Origin: Phanerodontia chrysosporium
Lineage: Eukaryota; Basidiomycota; Agaricomycetes; Polyporales; Phanerochaetaceae
Length of the DNA stretch: 64,000 bases
Assembly: GCA_001910725.1 (NCBI GenBank)
Contig: MJGA01000004.1
Span: forward strand, 558,001-622,000
Direction of reading: 5' to 3'
This document shows positions 24,325 through 34,729 of the stretch, piece after piece (position 1 is the first letter of the stretch; each line of letters opens with the position of its first letter). The position numbers were made by a program, and so were the translations under genes. The notes beneath the pieces were generated by a model that did not search any database, was not told where the DNA came from, and saw only the letters and a list, made by a program, of their open reading frames with translations.

Positions 24325-24398
24325 GGCCGACTAGCTCAGTTGGTTAGAGCGTGGTGCTAATAACGCCAAGGTCGTCGGTTCGATCCCGGCGTTGGCCA
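24325..24398 (+). tRNA. tRNA-Ile (anticodon AAU)
   Basis: Identical 74-nt sequence to the tRNA at 10379-10452, here on the plus strand: acceptor GGCCGAC/GTTGGCC, anticodon loop CTAATAA, T arm with TTCGATC, discriminator A. No intron. Confidence 0.95.
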
Positions 24399-24883
24399 GC
24401 TTTTTGTTTTGTTCCCATTATCCCTAGGATGTTGTACCGTGCACCGGGTACTAGAATGCACAAGAGAGTATGCGTCTGTACCCTTGGTGAGAGGGCTAAA
24501 GCGACTTCAGATGAGCTTCGTAAAGTGCTGACTCCATGTGCAACAGGTCAATTGTATTTTGCGGGCAAGTTGGACTAAACTTCCAGGTAGAAACAGATGT
24601 CTCGACTCCGAACGCACCACCGAACCCGTGACTTGCATACCTTACTGTTTGAAAGAGTGAACCGTAACCCTGAGGCATTGGGGTGTGAGAATACATGCTA
24701 TGTGTTCATTCATCGATTGGTGGCTATCGGAGACAGACGCGAAGGTCAGAACAAAGGAGCTCTGGAGGCACATAAAACGCTCGCGCCGAGCGCGAAGATG
24801 CGAAGTGCTCTCCTGCCCCACGCCTCTTCCCTCCTTGCGCATGCCGCAATTTGAGGGTCATTTCTGTGCCTTTTCAGCTCGCA

Positions 24884-25585
24884 TTATGGCCAGCGGCGTT
24901 CCTCGAGACGATACGGGTCGCGCGAATAGAAGCCGTCTGGCGATGAAGCTGGGGAAGACGGGGTTGTGTCGGTCGGAATGTAGAAGAAACCCGAGCGGCG
25001 CCGTTCCGGACACATGACAGCTGTTGTACGAGGTGCGTGGTCGACTTTATATGGAGCCGCAGACTCCCGGGCGACGCCGTCGGAAGACGAGTTGCTCTCT
25101 TGGGTGTCTTCACCAGCGCGAGATCGAGGGGGGTCAGGAGGAGCGCGGTGTGGCACGAAGGCGATGGTAAGAAACTCTTCGGATGTCCAGCCACCCTCGA
25201 GAAGATCCATGCCTCCAACTTCAGAGTATGGCGACCTCGGAAGCCTAGGCTTTTTGTTGGATGGCTGTATGTCGTCGTTGAGCACCTTCGTCTGCGATAG
25301 CTGGTCGTCCGCAGGTTCGCCTGCACATTTGTAGGGGTGTCCTTGGACAGTCGCCCCAGCGTACCTACTGGTGTGTATCACTCGTGGAGGCGGCTCGTCC
25401 ATGAGGAGCATGTAAGGCGAATGAGGCTCGCGGGCCAGAGGCGTCGGCACGTCATAAGAGCTCGCAGGAGACTCGTAAAGTTTAGCTGCATCGCCCGACG
25501 AAGCTCTCCTCATGTTGCGATGCGCAAATACGCTGGTATTGGTATAGTACGTCGGTCTACGAGGCTTCGGTGGAGGACCGTCCAT
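24884..25585 (-). CDS. Hypothetical Pro/Ser-rich protein, 233 aa
   Basis: Uninterrupted 233-codon frame with ATG at 25585. The product is disordered-looking: PPPKPRRPTYYTN at the start, PASSYDVPTPLAREPHSPYM, a basic PSNKKPRLPRSPY that could be a nuclear signal, and a Ser/Pro-rich end (TDTTPSSPASSPDGFYS). No known domain. The strand composition is coding-like and no competing frame on the plus strand shows motifs. Could have further exons that I did not recognise. Confidence 0.5.
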   Translation of the reverse strand: MDGPPPKPRRPTYYTNTSVFAHRNMRRASSGDAAKLYESPASSYDVPTPLAREPHSPYMLLMDEPPPRVIHTSRYAGATVQGHPYKCAGEPADDQLSQTKVLNDDIQPSNKKPRLPRSPYSEVGGMDLLEGGWTSEEFLTIAFVPHRAPPDPPRSRAGEDTQESNSSSDGVARESAAPYKVDHAPRTTAVMCPERRRSGFFYIPTDTTPSSPASSPDGFYSRDPYRLEERRWP

Positions 25586-27204
25586 AACTTATAAACTCCA
25601 ATCCTACAAGCTGAGTGAGCAACGGACGGTGTGGCAACAGCTCACGCAGTTTCTGTTCGCCACAACCCGTAAATGTAAGGTAAGAGTGGTTCGGTACTCA
25701 CCTCAACGTGGCGACGAAGAAAATATGACTTGCTGTCCGAGGCGAGGTTGACCACTGAAGAAAGTGTTGAGAGTAGAACGTCGCAGTTCGCGTTCGCCAC
25801 AATAAGGCGCGTCCGCGTGACAGCACGTGCCTGGAAGTCATGCATTCAGTAAATAAATCCATATCTCCCGCCGCTTTACCGTTTCGCAATTACACCCTAG
25901 GCAAGGAAAACTCCATAAGGGAACCTTCTCCCAGGGATTTACAGCTTTCGTAGCTGTACAGATGAAAATATATAAGCCAATACACGGGATGTAGAGCACT
26001 AGCTCGCGTTACCGTGACCGTAGGTGAGTCTATTAATTGCATCTTCGCAGCGGGATTGAAGGCGAAGAGCCCTAGCTCGAGCAGACATTGGCACAGTTCC
26101 ACGTAGCATGGCGCATTCACCTATTAGGTCGCATATGAGTTGCCCAGCACTCCAGATCCAAGGGAGAAATCCATCCGATCTGAATACCAGAGGAGGGAGG
26201 CCGTTGCAGCTGGCGGGACGACAGGCGCCGTCCCGACGCCGAACGCCACCATCGGCGTCTACTGCCTGTGCCAAAAATGGAAGGTGTGCAAGAACCCTAT
26301 CAGTGCCGGATTCGCAGAGCGAGGCCAAGGAGTGGCGACAACCAGGATTCTATGGATGCACAGCTTGCAAAACGTCGTATACAGCATTCGGAGCTTGTTC
26401 GCACTGGTTCAACCCTCGCTAAAAATGCAAAGGTCAGGAATGATTTCCGAACACGCAGCACAGCCCAATTCGAACTTCTCACCATCCACGAGATACCCGT
26501 TCCGTGCATCGCGTTATACAAATTGTAACAACATACTCGCCTCCCGGCCTTTGAACAGCGTGTATAGCAACAATCAAGTCGACCCGCGATCACATTGGGC
26601 GGCGTTCGGGTGGGAGTGCAGCCCGTGTTCGTGGGCACAACATCAGAACCAGGAATCATGCAGCACGGCCTCGCAAGCGCTGGAATGCTTGAGCTTATCG
26701 CATGCAGGCGTTGCTCTTCAGGATGGAATATACGCGCCCCGATGTGGAAATGAATAAACAGGCTGACGCGTGACAGTTCAGCTTGCATGTCGGTAGAGGA
26801 CGCTGTGTATATGTACACTCACTAGATAGTCTGGGAAGGTCATATTGCCGCAGCACCGTAGAATATTCTTGATAGTAAAGAACACGGTTAAAAGGTCTCA
26901 GAATTTACAAGGAAACCATCGCTACCGGGGGACCGACGCCACGACATCAAGACGCGTCCTGTGGGACAGGACACGGGAAAAAACAGAGTCTTCTAATACG
27001 CATGCGCTCTAGAAGTTCGAGTATAAACAGTTAGAAACGCGTAGGGGAGGAGATATGTGCGGCGGAGCGGTGACTTCTCCAGGCCTACCGAGCGGAAGGA
27101 TACTACAGAAATGGTTAGCTCGCAGTTAGGTGCAGTCGGACTGATCGCTCACATCTTTTGTGGAACGCTACACATGGGCCGCCTGACAACCTGCCGCCAA
27201 GGCC
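25586..27204. other. Gene-free stretch
   Basis: No frame with recognisable domains or consistent splice sites. Several frames of up to about 200 codons occur around 26140-26820 on opposite strands; they overlap each other and look like chance. Confidence 0.5.
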
Positions 27205-27836
27205 CTAATTTTGAGCGGCCCTCCGGCAGACATGGACCCGGCCGCTCGGGAAGGAGGCGGACGTGAGCGGACCGAGGGATGCTGCTGGCTTGCCCGAAAA
27301 GCTCACAGTGAAGCGGGTCGCAGACCGCTCACAGTTGCGGTGTAGATACCCAGGGGCGCCAGAGGCTTTGGAGAACAACTGAACATATCCCCTCGGCGTA
27401 TCCACCGCGCCGGGCGTTGGAGAGAGAACACGGATGATGGCATAGCCCGCAGAGGTCGCAAGCACGCGATCGCCCCGATATTGTGCACCAGCTGACACCA
27501 AAAGGTTTGATACGAACCAAGAGCCGCCTCGTCTGAGGCCTTGTACTCACAAAGGCCCAGGTCAACGCGTTGGAAACGCAAGGGCCACGGCACGGAATAA
27601 CAAAGTGGAGATATATGAACCTTGTTCGAAGTGTACATGAGGCTGAAGTTTGGTGGTGGGAAGCGTTGCTGGGCCGGCGGATAAACGTGACGTCGAGGCC
27701 GTGGCTTTGTCCCTGGCTCACGCTTGTTCGTGGATCTATGGCGCGTCGGCGGGGGCGTCTTGCCCTTGTCCCGCCCGTCGGGATGGCAATGTCCTCGTCC
27801 TGTCTGCTCCCCGCACGCGACACAGCGTCGAGACAT
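27205..27836 (-). CDS. Hypothetical protein, 190 aa, two exons
   Basis: ATG at 27836 (MSRRCVACGEQTGRGHC, with a CxxC pair). Exon 1 runs to 27551. An intron with consensus GTGAGT donor and CAG acceptor (27550-27492) follows, and exon 2 is 27491-27205. The sum, 573 nt, is in frame. The second exon reads smoothly (GDRVLATSAGYAIIRVLSP...). No recognised domain; composition is Pro/Arg-rich. Support is the matching frame across a good intron only. Confidence 0.4.
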
Positions 27837-27999
27837 TGCCAGGTAACGCTGAAGGCAAGATAGGGGGCAGCAGGAACGTGCAGGCGGGAGAGGGATGGGA
27901 GGAGGCAAATGTGCATAAATGGCGGTGAATCAGGACAAGTGTCCTGATGGGCGCTCGCCTGACGCCAATGTTCGTTTTGTCACACTTCACTTGCCCACG

Positions 28000-28006
28000 T
28001 ATAAAT
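28000..28006 (+). promoter_or_regulatory. TATA-box-like element upstream of the 28204 gene
   Basis: TATAAAT about 200 bp before the ATG at 28204, followed by a pyrimidine-rich leader. Assigned by match and position only. Confidence 0.4.
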
Positions 28007-28203
28007 TTCGCAGTTCGAACTATCCCCTCTCCTCGTTCTTTACGACCACAACGACCTCGCCGTGTCGGGCAGCGTCCTCAACGTCCTATACCCCTTCAAG
28101 CACGCGCACGAGCCCCCACACGCCGTTAGGACGCGATCCCCACTCCCTATCCCTCGCCCCAACACTACCCTGTTTGATTAGTTCAACTTCAACTTGTAGC
28201 GCA

Positions 28204-29146
28204 ATGCCATCGCTTCGTAAAACTCATTCATCCCCAAGCGTTCGCTCCTCGCCCTACAACCTCGCGTCAGGCTCCAGCCAAACACGCACCGGAGCGCGCA
28301 GCCCTCGCCGGTCGTCCGGCTCGGACACCGTCAACAGGCGTGTGCTCGCCGACATCGACTGGTGGCGCGTCGAGGACAGCCAGCGTGAAGTACGGGGCCT
28401 CTCACGCCATGAACCACTCCGTCCGGCAATGCTCGGTGGTGCGGATGACGATGAGTTGGACCAGGAAGAGCGTGAGCCGTCGCCTGCACCGACGCTTCTG
28501 ACGTTTGCCTCCGATGCGGGGGACAACGCAGGCGAGATACCCTTATGGCACAACGTACCTGGCGGTGGTTTGGATCTCTCGGAATCCCTTGTGACGCGCT
28601 TTACTGCATGGTCCGCTGGGGAGGTTGATCTGGAAGACCCGCCAGAGGTATGTTCGTGCCTCCTGTCAGCCCCCTGCTACACGAACATATGCCCGAATGC
28701 GATGCTTATACGTGCTGTCTGTCCAGCCCCCGTCGGCAGTTGAACAATTCGCCGCGCTCACCTTGAACCCTGTCGGACGTGCGACGTTGCACCGGGCAGA
28801 CAGCGTCAGCTCAGCATTCTCTGACACATCGTTCGACTCGGACTCTTCCTTCTCAACACCTACGACTTCGCCAGTAGGGATCGATTTCGGGTTCTCCGAC
28901 TTTGCTGCTGCGCCTTCTGTCGACTCTGACGACGAGAGCGAGTCCCGTCGTCCACCGCTTCCCCGTGCCACTCGTCGCCCGGCCCGGGTGCCTGTCAGGA
29001 GCGGCCGGTCGGTCAGCTACTCGTTCATCGAGGACCAACTATCGGGCGGCCGTCGTAGCCGAGACGTCTTCGACGACGATGACTGGTCTTCAACATCACC
29101 GTTGTCGTCGAACAACTTCGGGGGCGATGATGACCTCTTCTTCTAA
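28204..29146 (+). CDS. Hypothetical Ser/Asp-rich protein, 287 aa
   Basis: Exons 28204-28647 and 28727-29146 join in frame (864 nt). The 79-nt intron has a GTATGT donor and CCAG acceptor. The protein has a Ser-rich start (SLRKTHSSPSVRSSPYNL), an acidic patch (DDDELDQEEREPSP), SDTSFDSDSSFSTPTTSP, and an acidic/Ser end (FDDDDWSSTSPLSSNN, GDDDLFF). No fold or family recognised; probably disordered and phosphorylated. The intact frame and clean intron make a real gene likely. Confidence 0.68.
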
Positions 29147-30457
29147 ACCCAACATCAACCATCAGGGGTTCGATGCCGGGACGGGATCGACGCGTATCGA
29201 CGCGTCAAAAGCATGAGCTCCGATTGAGACCTTCACGAACATCGCATACGACTCTTCAAGGGCAAGCGTTCACGACTAGACACGCGTCTCGCGACATAAC
29301 ACCCACATCGCCCGCAACTAGCCACGACTTTTGCACGAGCCTTTGCTTCGTCCTTCGACACGTATCCGCGACGACTTCTTCAAGTATGCACTGCGAGATT
29401 AGCCACTTTGTGGTCGCAGCTGCTTCGCCTATCAAGCACGACACCGAACCCCCACCATTACCTCGCCTTCGCGAGCCCCTCGACCGTCCCGCCGCCCCGT
29501 CCGGTACCCACCAAAACGTCAACCAACCTTTGCTCGCACAATGCTTGCTCCCAAGACACCACAAAAGACTGTGGCTGTCCGCTCCGCCTTACCACTTGCG
29601 CCCGGACACTCGCTCGCCAATACTACCCTGTTCCTCGGTTCTCTTCCATTCCCCATGGCTGCGTCACCCGGTTTCTTCTTTCTTCTGCTTCATGACCAAC
29701 CATCTGCTCATTAACATCGTGTCCCACTACTTCATACCTTACGCCTGCAACCTAGATGGTGCCTCTCTCTTCTCTTACGACCTTTCACGAATCGGCGTCT
29801 TTTACTTACAGTTCTCCTTTACGACTTCATTGCGCCTGCGCGTTTACATTACCAGCGACGCGCCCCCACTCTCCATGTTTGCGGCTCGAGCAGTTTTTCC
29901 TCTCATATCTGTACCAAGTAGAACATATGCATCACCCTCATGCGTCTGGCACAAAGCAACTTGTTTCATTACAATCGAATCTCATCTTGTCTTCTGGTGT
30001 TCATCACTCGTCTGTGTCATCGCGTCTGGACCTCGTGAGCTTAGGCTGGTACGATACACAACATCGGTCGTGGGTACATTATTTCGACTACACAGAAAGC
30101 GAAAGCGAAGCTGAACGAAAAAAGGATAAGAATCAGCACATAGGCTGCAACCCGGCCGGGGTATAGAGGTAAAGCAGCGCGAGCGGCGCGTTCACCCAGG
30201 ACTGCACAGGTGCGAGGAAATTAGAACAGAGCCTCGGCTGCCTCGACGCCAGCTTGCAGCCGTGCGCAGCACAGAGGGCCCTGGGGGAACACGCTACGCC
30301 CACGAAGCACATCAACTACAATTGGGAGGGGGCGCACGGGCCGGACGTCCCCTCTCCTCTCCTCCTCCCTCTTGCACCCCTCCTGCGCGCCGACACCTCG
30401 CGCGCGCTCCTGCGGGCAGCCCCCCGCCTGGACGGCGCGTAAAAGGCGCCTGCGCCC
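29147..30457. other. Intergenic region, no gene recognised
   Basis: Pyrimidine-rich downstream flank of the 28204 gene, followed by the 3' flank of the capping enzyme gene. A 313-codon plus-strand frame at 29173 lacks coding composition and an identifiable domain. Confidence 0.5.
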
Positions 30458-32314
30458 TCAGCGGTGCATGCCGTTCACCACTGCAGGGCCGGAGACCTTG
30501 CTCCACGGCGAGCTCGCGATGGGCCCGAAGCGCGGCTTCGCGTCGGGCGGCGGCGGCGCCGCGCGCGGCTGTGGCGGGCGCGCGTGCGGCGGTGGTTGCT
30601 GCTGTTGCTGCTGTTGCTGCTGCTGTTGTGCGGCCTTAGGCGGCGCGGCAGGCGCGGGTTGTGCGGGCGGGCGTTGCCCCGCGAGGTGCATCTGCCGCGT
30701 CTTCCATGCGTTGCGGATCGCGTTCGAGCGGGCGAGAAGCTGTGGAGGGCAGGCGTGAGTCGGTGCTCCGCCGGGCACGGAGCCGCTGGGCGCACCTGGT
30801 CCTTCTCGACGCCGTCGGCGATGCTCTTGATGATCGCCTCGACGACGCTCTTGTGGTTCCCGTTCGGTTTGTCGTCGCGGAAGCGCATCATGCGCCACAC
30901 GCCAAGCTGTTTGTCCCAGTGCACCTCCACGACGCGATCGTCGAGCTGGTCGCCCTCCGTCTTGAGCCTGTGAACATGCAAGGTCAGCGCAAGACGGGGG
31001 AGATACTTCAGCGTTAGGGCGCACCTTTCCCACTCTTCGTCTGTGACGTACATCGTATCGAACAGCTCGTAGCGAATGCCGCCGCACCAGACATGCAGTT
31101 CGAAGACAGGCTTCGCATAGTAGTCTGGGTCTTTAGGACTTTCCCGTGAAGGCGGGAAGCGCAGCACGAGCCGGAAATCGATAGAGTTCTCGGACGGAGG
31201 CTTCCACTTTAGTCTGACACGTATCGTCAGCCCGGCCTCCAGACCGCGGCAGGAGGGGGACGCACATGTTAGGGTCCGTGCCGGCCATGTACGGTGTCGA
31301 AACACAGGTGTAGATGAGCCCATCGTTCCCATGTTGCAGTTGTGGTATCTCTTTCTCAAAGATTTGGTCGATGTGATATGAGAATTTGACATCTTTCACT
31401 CGCACCCTGTGGTGCCTCCGTCAGTCTTGCAAATGAGCCTGCAATCACTGAGCGTACTCGAACGGCTGCGTCTGCGCCATGTGCGGATGGTCTTTGAGCA
31501 TCTTCGAGTAGGGCTTGTAAAACCATTCCTGTAGCCTCTGCAGAGGTATCAGCAACTGCTCTAACTTTTCGACAATGGGTCACGTACCCCATATCGCTTA
31601 TCCAGTGGTCTCGACATGACATTCTGGTCGTCCACAACGAGGCAGTCGAATGCGAGGAAGCGCACCGTTTCCTGTCACACGAGTGGGTCAGCACGCGCCA
31701 CGGGCAAGCAGAGCAGGGAGGGGGCAGACAGACTTGCTTCGTGCGAGGATCGGTGTCGACAACGAGCTCGCCGTCGACGACCGTGCTCCGGAGCGGCATC
31801 ACGGGGTTCTCATGGTGCGGGAAGTACAGGCCTTGCACCTCGCGGTACGTGTTGTGGCGGTCGATCTACGAGTAGGGGGCGCACAGGCGTCGGCGGCGGC
31901 GCGCGGGCAGTGATGTGGATAGAACACGCACGAGGTACACGGCCTGGTCCTTCGTCTTGAGGTCCGTCTGCACGAAGAGCAGCACCCGGATGCCGTCCGA
32001 CTTTTCGCACACCCAGTAGCTGCAGCAGGCGCAGTCAGCGCACGGGAGCCCGCACAGAGCAAACACGGGTACGCACTCTTGGTTCTCGAGCTTGTCCAAG
32101 TCCTTGGTGCCGAAACTGACGGGCTGGCTGCCGGGGAACGTCCTAGGTGTGGCGTCTGGACGATGAGCGTGTGCCCGCGGCCAACAAGCCGCACACGGCG
32201 GACGCACCGTTCGTTCTCGAGCTGGCACAGCCGTGCGACCTCGAATCTGAGCCAGTGCTCCTGCTCTGATCGCGGCGGGACGAGTCTTCCTGGAATGTCG
32301 GGTATTCGAGACAT
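30458..32314 (-). CDS. CEG1: mRNA-capping enzyme subunit alpha (mRNA guanylyltransferase)
   Basis: Nuclear enzyme that transfers GMP to the 5' diphosphate end of nascent RNA polymerase II transcripts. Ten exons (32314-32208, 32142-32077, 32019-31932, 31865-31734, 31671-31588, 31537-31458, 31406-31266, 31213-31025, 30967-30796, 30739-30458) sum to 1341 nt, 446 aa, with no correction. The nucleotidyltransferase motif I lysine is Lys64 in EKSDGIR. Further motifs are VVDGELVVD (motif III), HGNDGLIYT (motif IV region), ILKWKPP (motif V), and an OB-fold part (YAKPVFELHVW, EVHWDKQLGVWRMMRFRDD). The C-terminus after about residue 370 is an Ala/Pro/Gln-rich tail with ten consecutive Gln. Confidence 0.96.
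30597..30628 (-). repeat. CAG/CAA triplet repeat coding poly-Gln in the capping enzyme tail
   Basis: On the minus strand CAG and CAA triplets give ten uninterrupted Gln, directly N-terminal to a Pro-rich stretch. Mixed CAG/CAA codons would tend to stabilise the repeat. Confidence 0.85.
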
Positions 32315-32792
32315 GGGTCACCGGAGCAGGTGGAAGAAATGTACACGGGCCTGGCGCCCGAAGCCTCGTTTCGCCTTGCGAGCGTCGTGGGGACCTGGGT
32401 GGCAGGCCACGACTGCCCCTGCGCAATCTTGTATGCAAATGACCTCGGCTTAGGTTTGGTTCTAGAGTGCGACTCATGATCGTTGAGGCGGTGCAAGAGC
32501 GTGTACCCAACGTGGAGGCACGACGGCGCATGCTCAGATCGGTATCGCTCGACTGCTTGCACTCAGCTGCATATATGTGGAAGCTCCAATCATCTTTGGA
32601 CTTCGCCTATGTGTACATACTGGACACGGTGCATCGGAAGCAGGACCCGTGTAGAGAACATACGCACACGCAAGACGTCAGTCAGAGCCCCGGGTTCTCA
32701 GAACATTATGATACAATTGAGAGCTAGTGCAACGCCGACAACATGCAGAGAGAAGAGATGAAAGATGTGGAGAAAACACATATAATACACAT

Positions 32793-33515
32793 TTACCGGT
32801 CCTCAGCCCATTCCTGCGATAGAAGGGAATTGGATCAGCACACGTTACGGCGACATCTTAGACATGACTCACGTTCTCCTTCTTGATCTGGGCCTCCTCC
32901 TCAGGTGTGAAGTCGTTTACAATGTTGAAGAGCTTGCGAATCTCCTCAGGGGTCTTGCCCTTGATCATGTTCGCGACCGTCTTGCAGCCGACGTCACTGT
33001 GGCGTACATCAGTCTCCATAACAAAACACGCAACGGGTGAGACACGCACAGGAGCGGCTTGATGTCGAGGTAGTTGGCCGCGAGGATGATCTCGAAGAGC
33101 ATCTCCTGGTCGACAGTGATGAACTTCTGATCCCACTCAGAGATGTCGGTGGTGCGCTTGCGCGCATCGTCGTTCTCCGACGAGTCGGTGGTTGGCAGCG
33201 GGTCGCCGCGGTGGTGCTCGCAGTACTCGAGGACCTGCATCGATGCAAGACGATCAGGATCGCTGGCGTGGCGCTTGTCGGCGCTGTGTGCACGTACCTT
33301 CTTCAGGACGGAGGACGACACGTTCGGGAGAGGAATGGGCTGGTCGCTCTCGCCAACATCTACGAGAGAGCATGGGTCAGGAACGGTAACAGGTACGCGC
33401 GGTGGCGCGGCTGAGGAGACGCACCCTCGAGCATGTTCTTGATGAGCACGCTGCGCTCGGCGACCTCCTTGTCGACGACGAACTGCTCGTTATCGGAAGT
33501 GACGAGGAGAACCAT
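32793..33515 (-). CDS. SKP1: SKP1, SCF ubiquitin-ligase adaptor
   Basis: Links F-box proteins to Cullin-1 in SCF E3 ligases; also a kinetochore and V-ATPase-regulator component in yeast. Exons 33515-33425, 33359-33298, 33234-33050, 32996-32873, 32813-32793 sum to 483 nt, 160 aa. The BTB-like fold is seen in [49 protein letters not shown], then [20 protein letters not shown] and [17 protein letters not shown]. The F-box-binding C-terminus is [20 protein letters not shown] and the family signature ends EWAEDR. No frameshift. It is divergent from bL27m across 217 bp and lies in a window with at least five F-box genes. Confidence 0.98.
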
Positions 33516-33732
33516 GTTTGGTGTGTGAGGTGCTGGTGGGCGAGAGTGGCGGATGTGGAGGCGATACGGGGACTGACAAGGACGCTGCTGCGAACTGCCC
33601 CCTCTTTTGAAGGACCTTGATGAGCGTTGTGTTTACGTAAGCATCACGGTCCACGCGAGGGCAAATGATGGGCGCCTCGCGATGCTGCCCTTGCAGCTTG
33701 GGCCACTCCCTTGACCACGACCGAGCCGAGTC
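33516..33732. promoter_or_regulatory. Shared 217-bp divergent promoter region of SKP1 and bL27m
   Basis: SKP1 (ATG 33515, minus) and the mitochondrial ribosomal protein (ATG 33733, plus) are head-to-head. No TATA box is visible, as is common for housekeeping promoters. Confidence 0.5.
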
Positions 33733-34345
33733 ATGCCTTTGTTCCCTCTCCCCTCCTTTCTCGGCGCCGCACGCTCTCCTTTCTCCCTAGGTGAGTCAAC
33801 AGTTCCTCCTTTGTTGTGCAGTGTTTCTCACGCATTATTTTTTCCGCAAGGCCTTGGCGCCGTCCGTACTGCCACCAAACGCGCGGGAGGCAGCACGCGC
33901 AACAGCGGTGGTTCGCCAGGCCAGAGGCTCGGTCTGAAGAAGTTTTCAGGTGTGTCACTGCCCCATGCACAGAGTGGGCCACCTCTGACCAGTGTGCACC
34001 GCCTCCAGACCAGTATGTGATCCCAGGCAACATTATTGTCCGCCAAAGGGGCACCTGGTTCCACCCTGGCCAGCACGTACGTCCCTTGTCTGTTTCTTGT
34101 CCTCGCTTTCGGCCCTTGCTCAGCGGCCACAGGTCAAGATGGGTCGCGACCACACAATATATGCCACCGTCCCGGGCTATGTTCGTTTCTACAAGGTGCC
34201 CGGCCTGCGGAAGGACCGGCGGTACGTTGGCGTCGTTCTGAACCGCGGCGAGAAGCTCCCACGGGATGAGGCTTCCCTCGGCCGCAGCCGGTTCTCGCCT
34301 CTGGTCAACCTCAAGGAGTTTGCACAGGAGGAAGCCACTGCCTAG
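33733..34345 (+). CDS. Mitochondrial large-subunit ribosomal protein bL27m
   Basis: Component of the mitochondrial 54S subunit near the peptidyl-transferase centre. Exons 33733-33790, 33851-33949, 34009-34076, 34133-34345 sum to 438 nt, 145 aa, in frame. After a short hydrophobic/basic presequence (MPLFPLPSFLGAARSPFSL) comes the bL27 signature RTATKRAGGSTRNSGGS, then GQRLGLKKF, QYVIPGNIIVRQRGTWFHPG and GRDHTIYATVPGYVRFY. A fungal-type C-terminal extension reads RRYVGVVLNRGEKLPRDE. The yeast counterpart is MRP7. Confidence 0.96.
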
Positions 34346-34729
34346 AAGCACCCGACAGTCCGCGACTATCCCCGCCGCCACCCTGCTCCCGCGCTGCATT
34401 GCGCCGAAAACTCGCAGCGTCGCCCTGGCACATATACAGGGCTCTCCGAGCGACGTCGTTGATCTTACCTGCTCATGCCGTCGGTGCTGTACATTAGATT
34501 TATGCACCTAATGGATTCCCGCACTTTCTCTCGAACATCCAGAACTCCGGGGGCGGTGAAGTGAGGTGAGCAGTATATTCCATGGATCCACTTCTACACA
34601 AGAGCGTCCGTAGTGCTCGTGAGCTAATATACAGATGAGTACAACTCTGAACTGGGAATCTACTTTACAACAGATGCGGCGTCATATGAGGGCATATTGG
34701 TATCCTGTGCATGCATACTAACAAGTCAT
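34346..34729. other. Short intergenic region between convergent genes
   Basis: 3' flanks of bL27m and F-box gene C; nothing else recognised. Confidence 0.6.

Noticed and set aside
29173..30114. 313-codon plus-strand frame after the Ser/Asp-rich gene
   Set aside because: No motif, unusual His/Pro/Cys-rich composition, and it lies in a pyrimidine-rich downstream flank.
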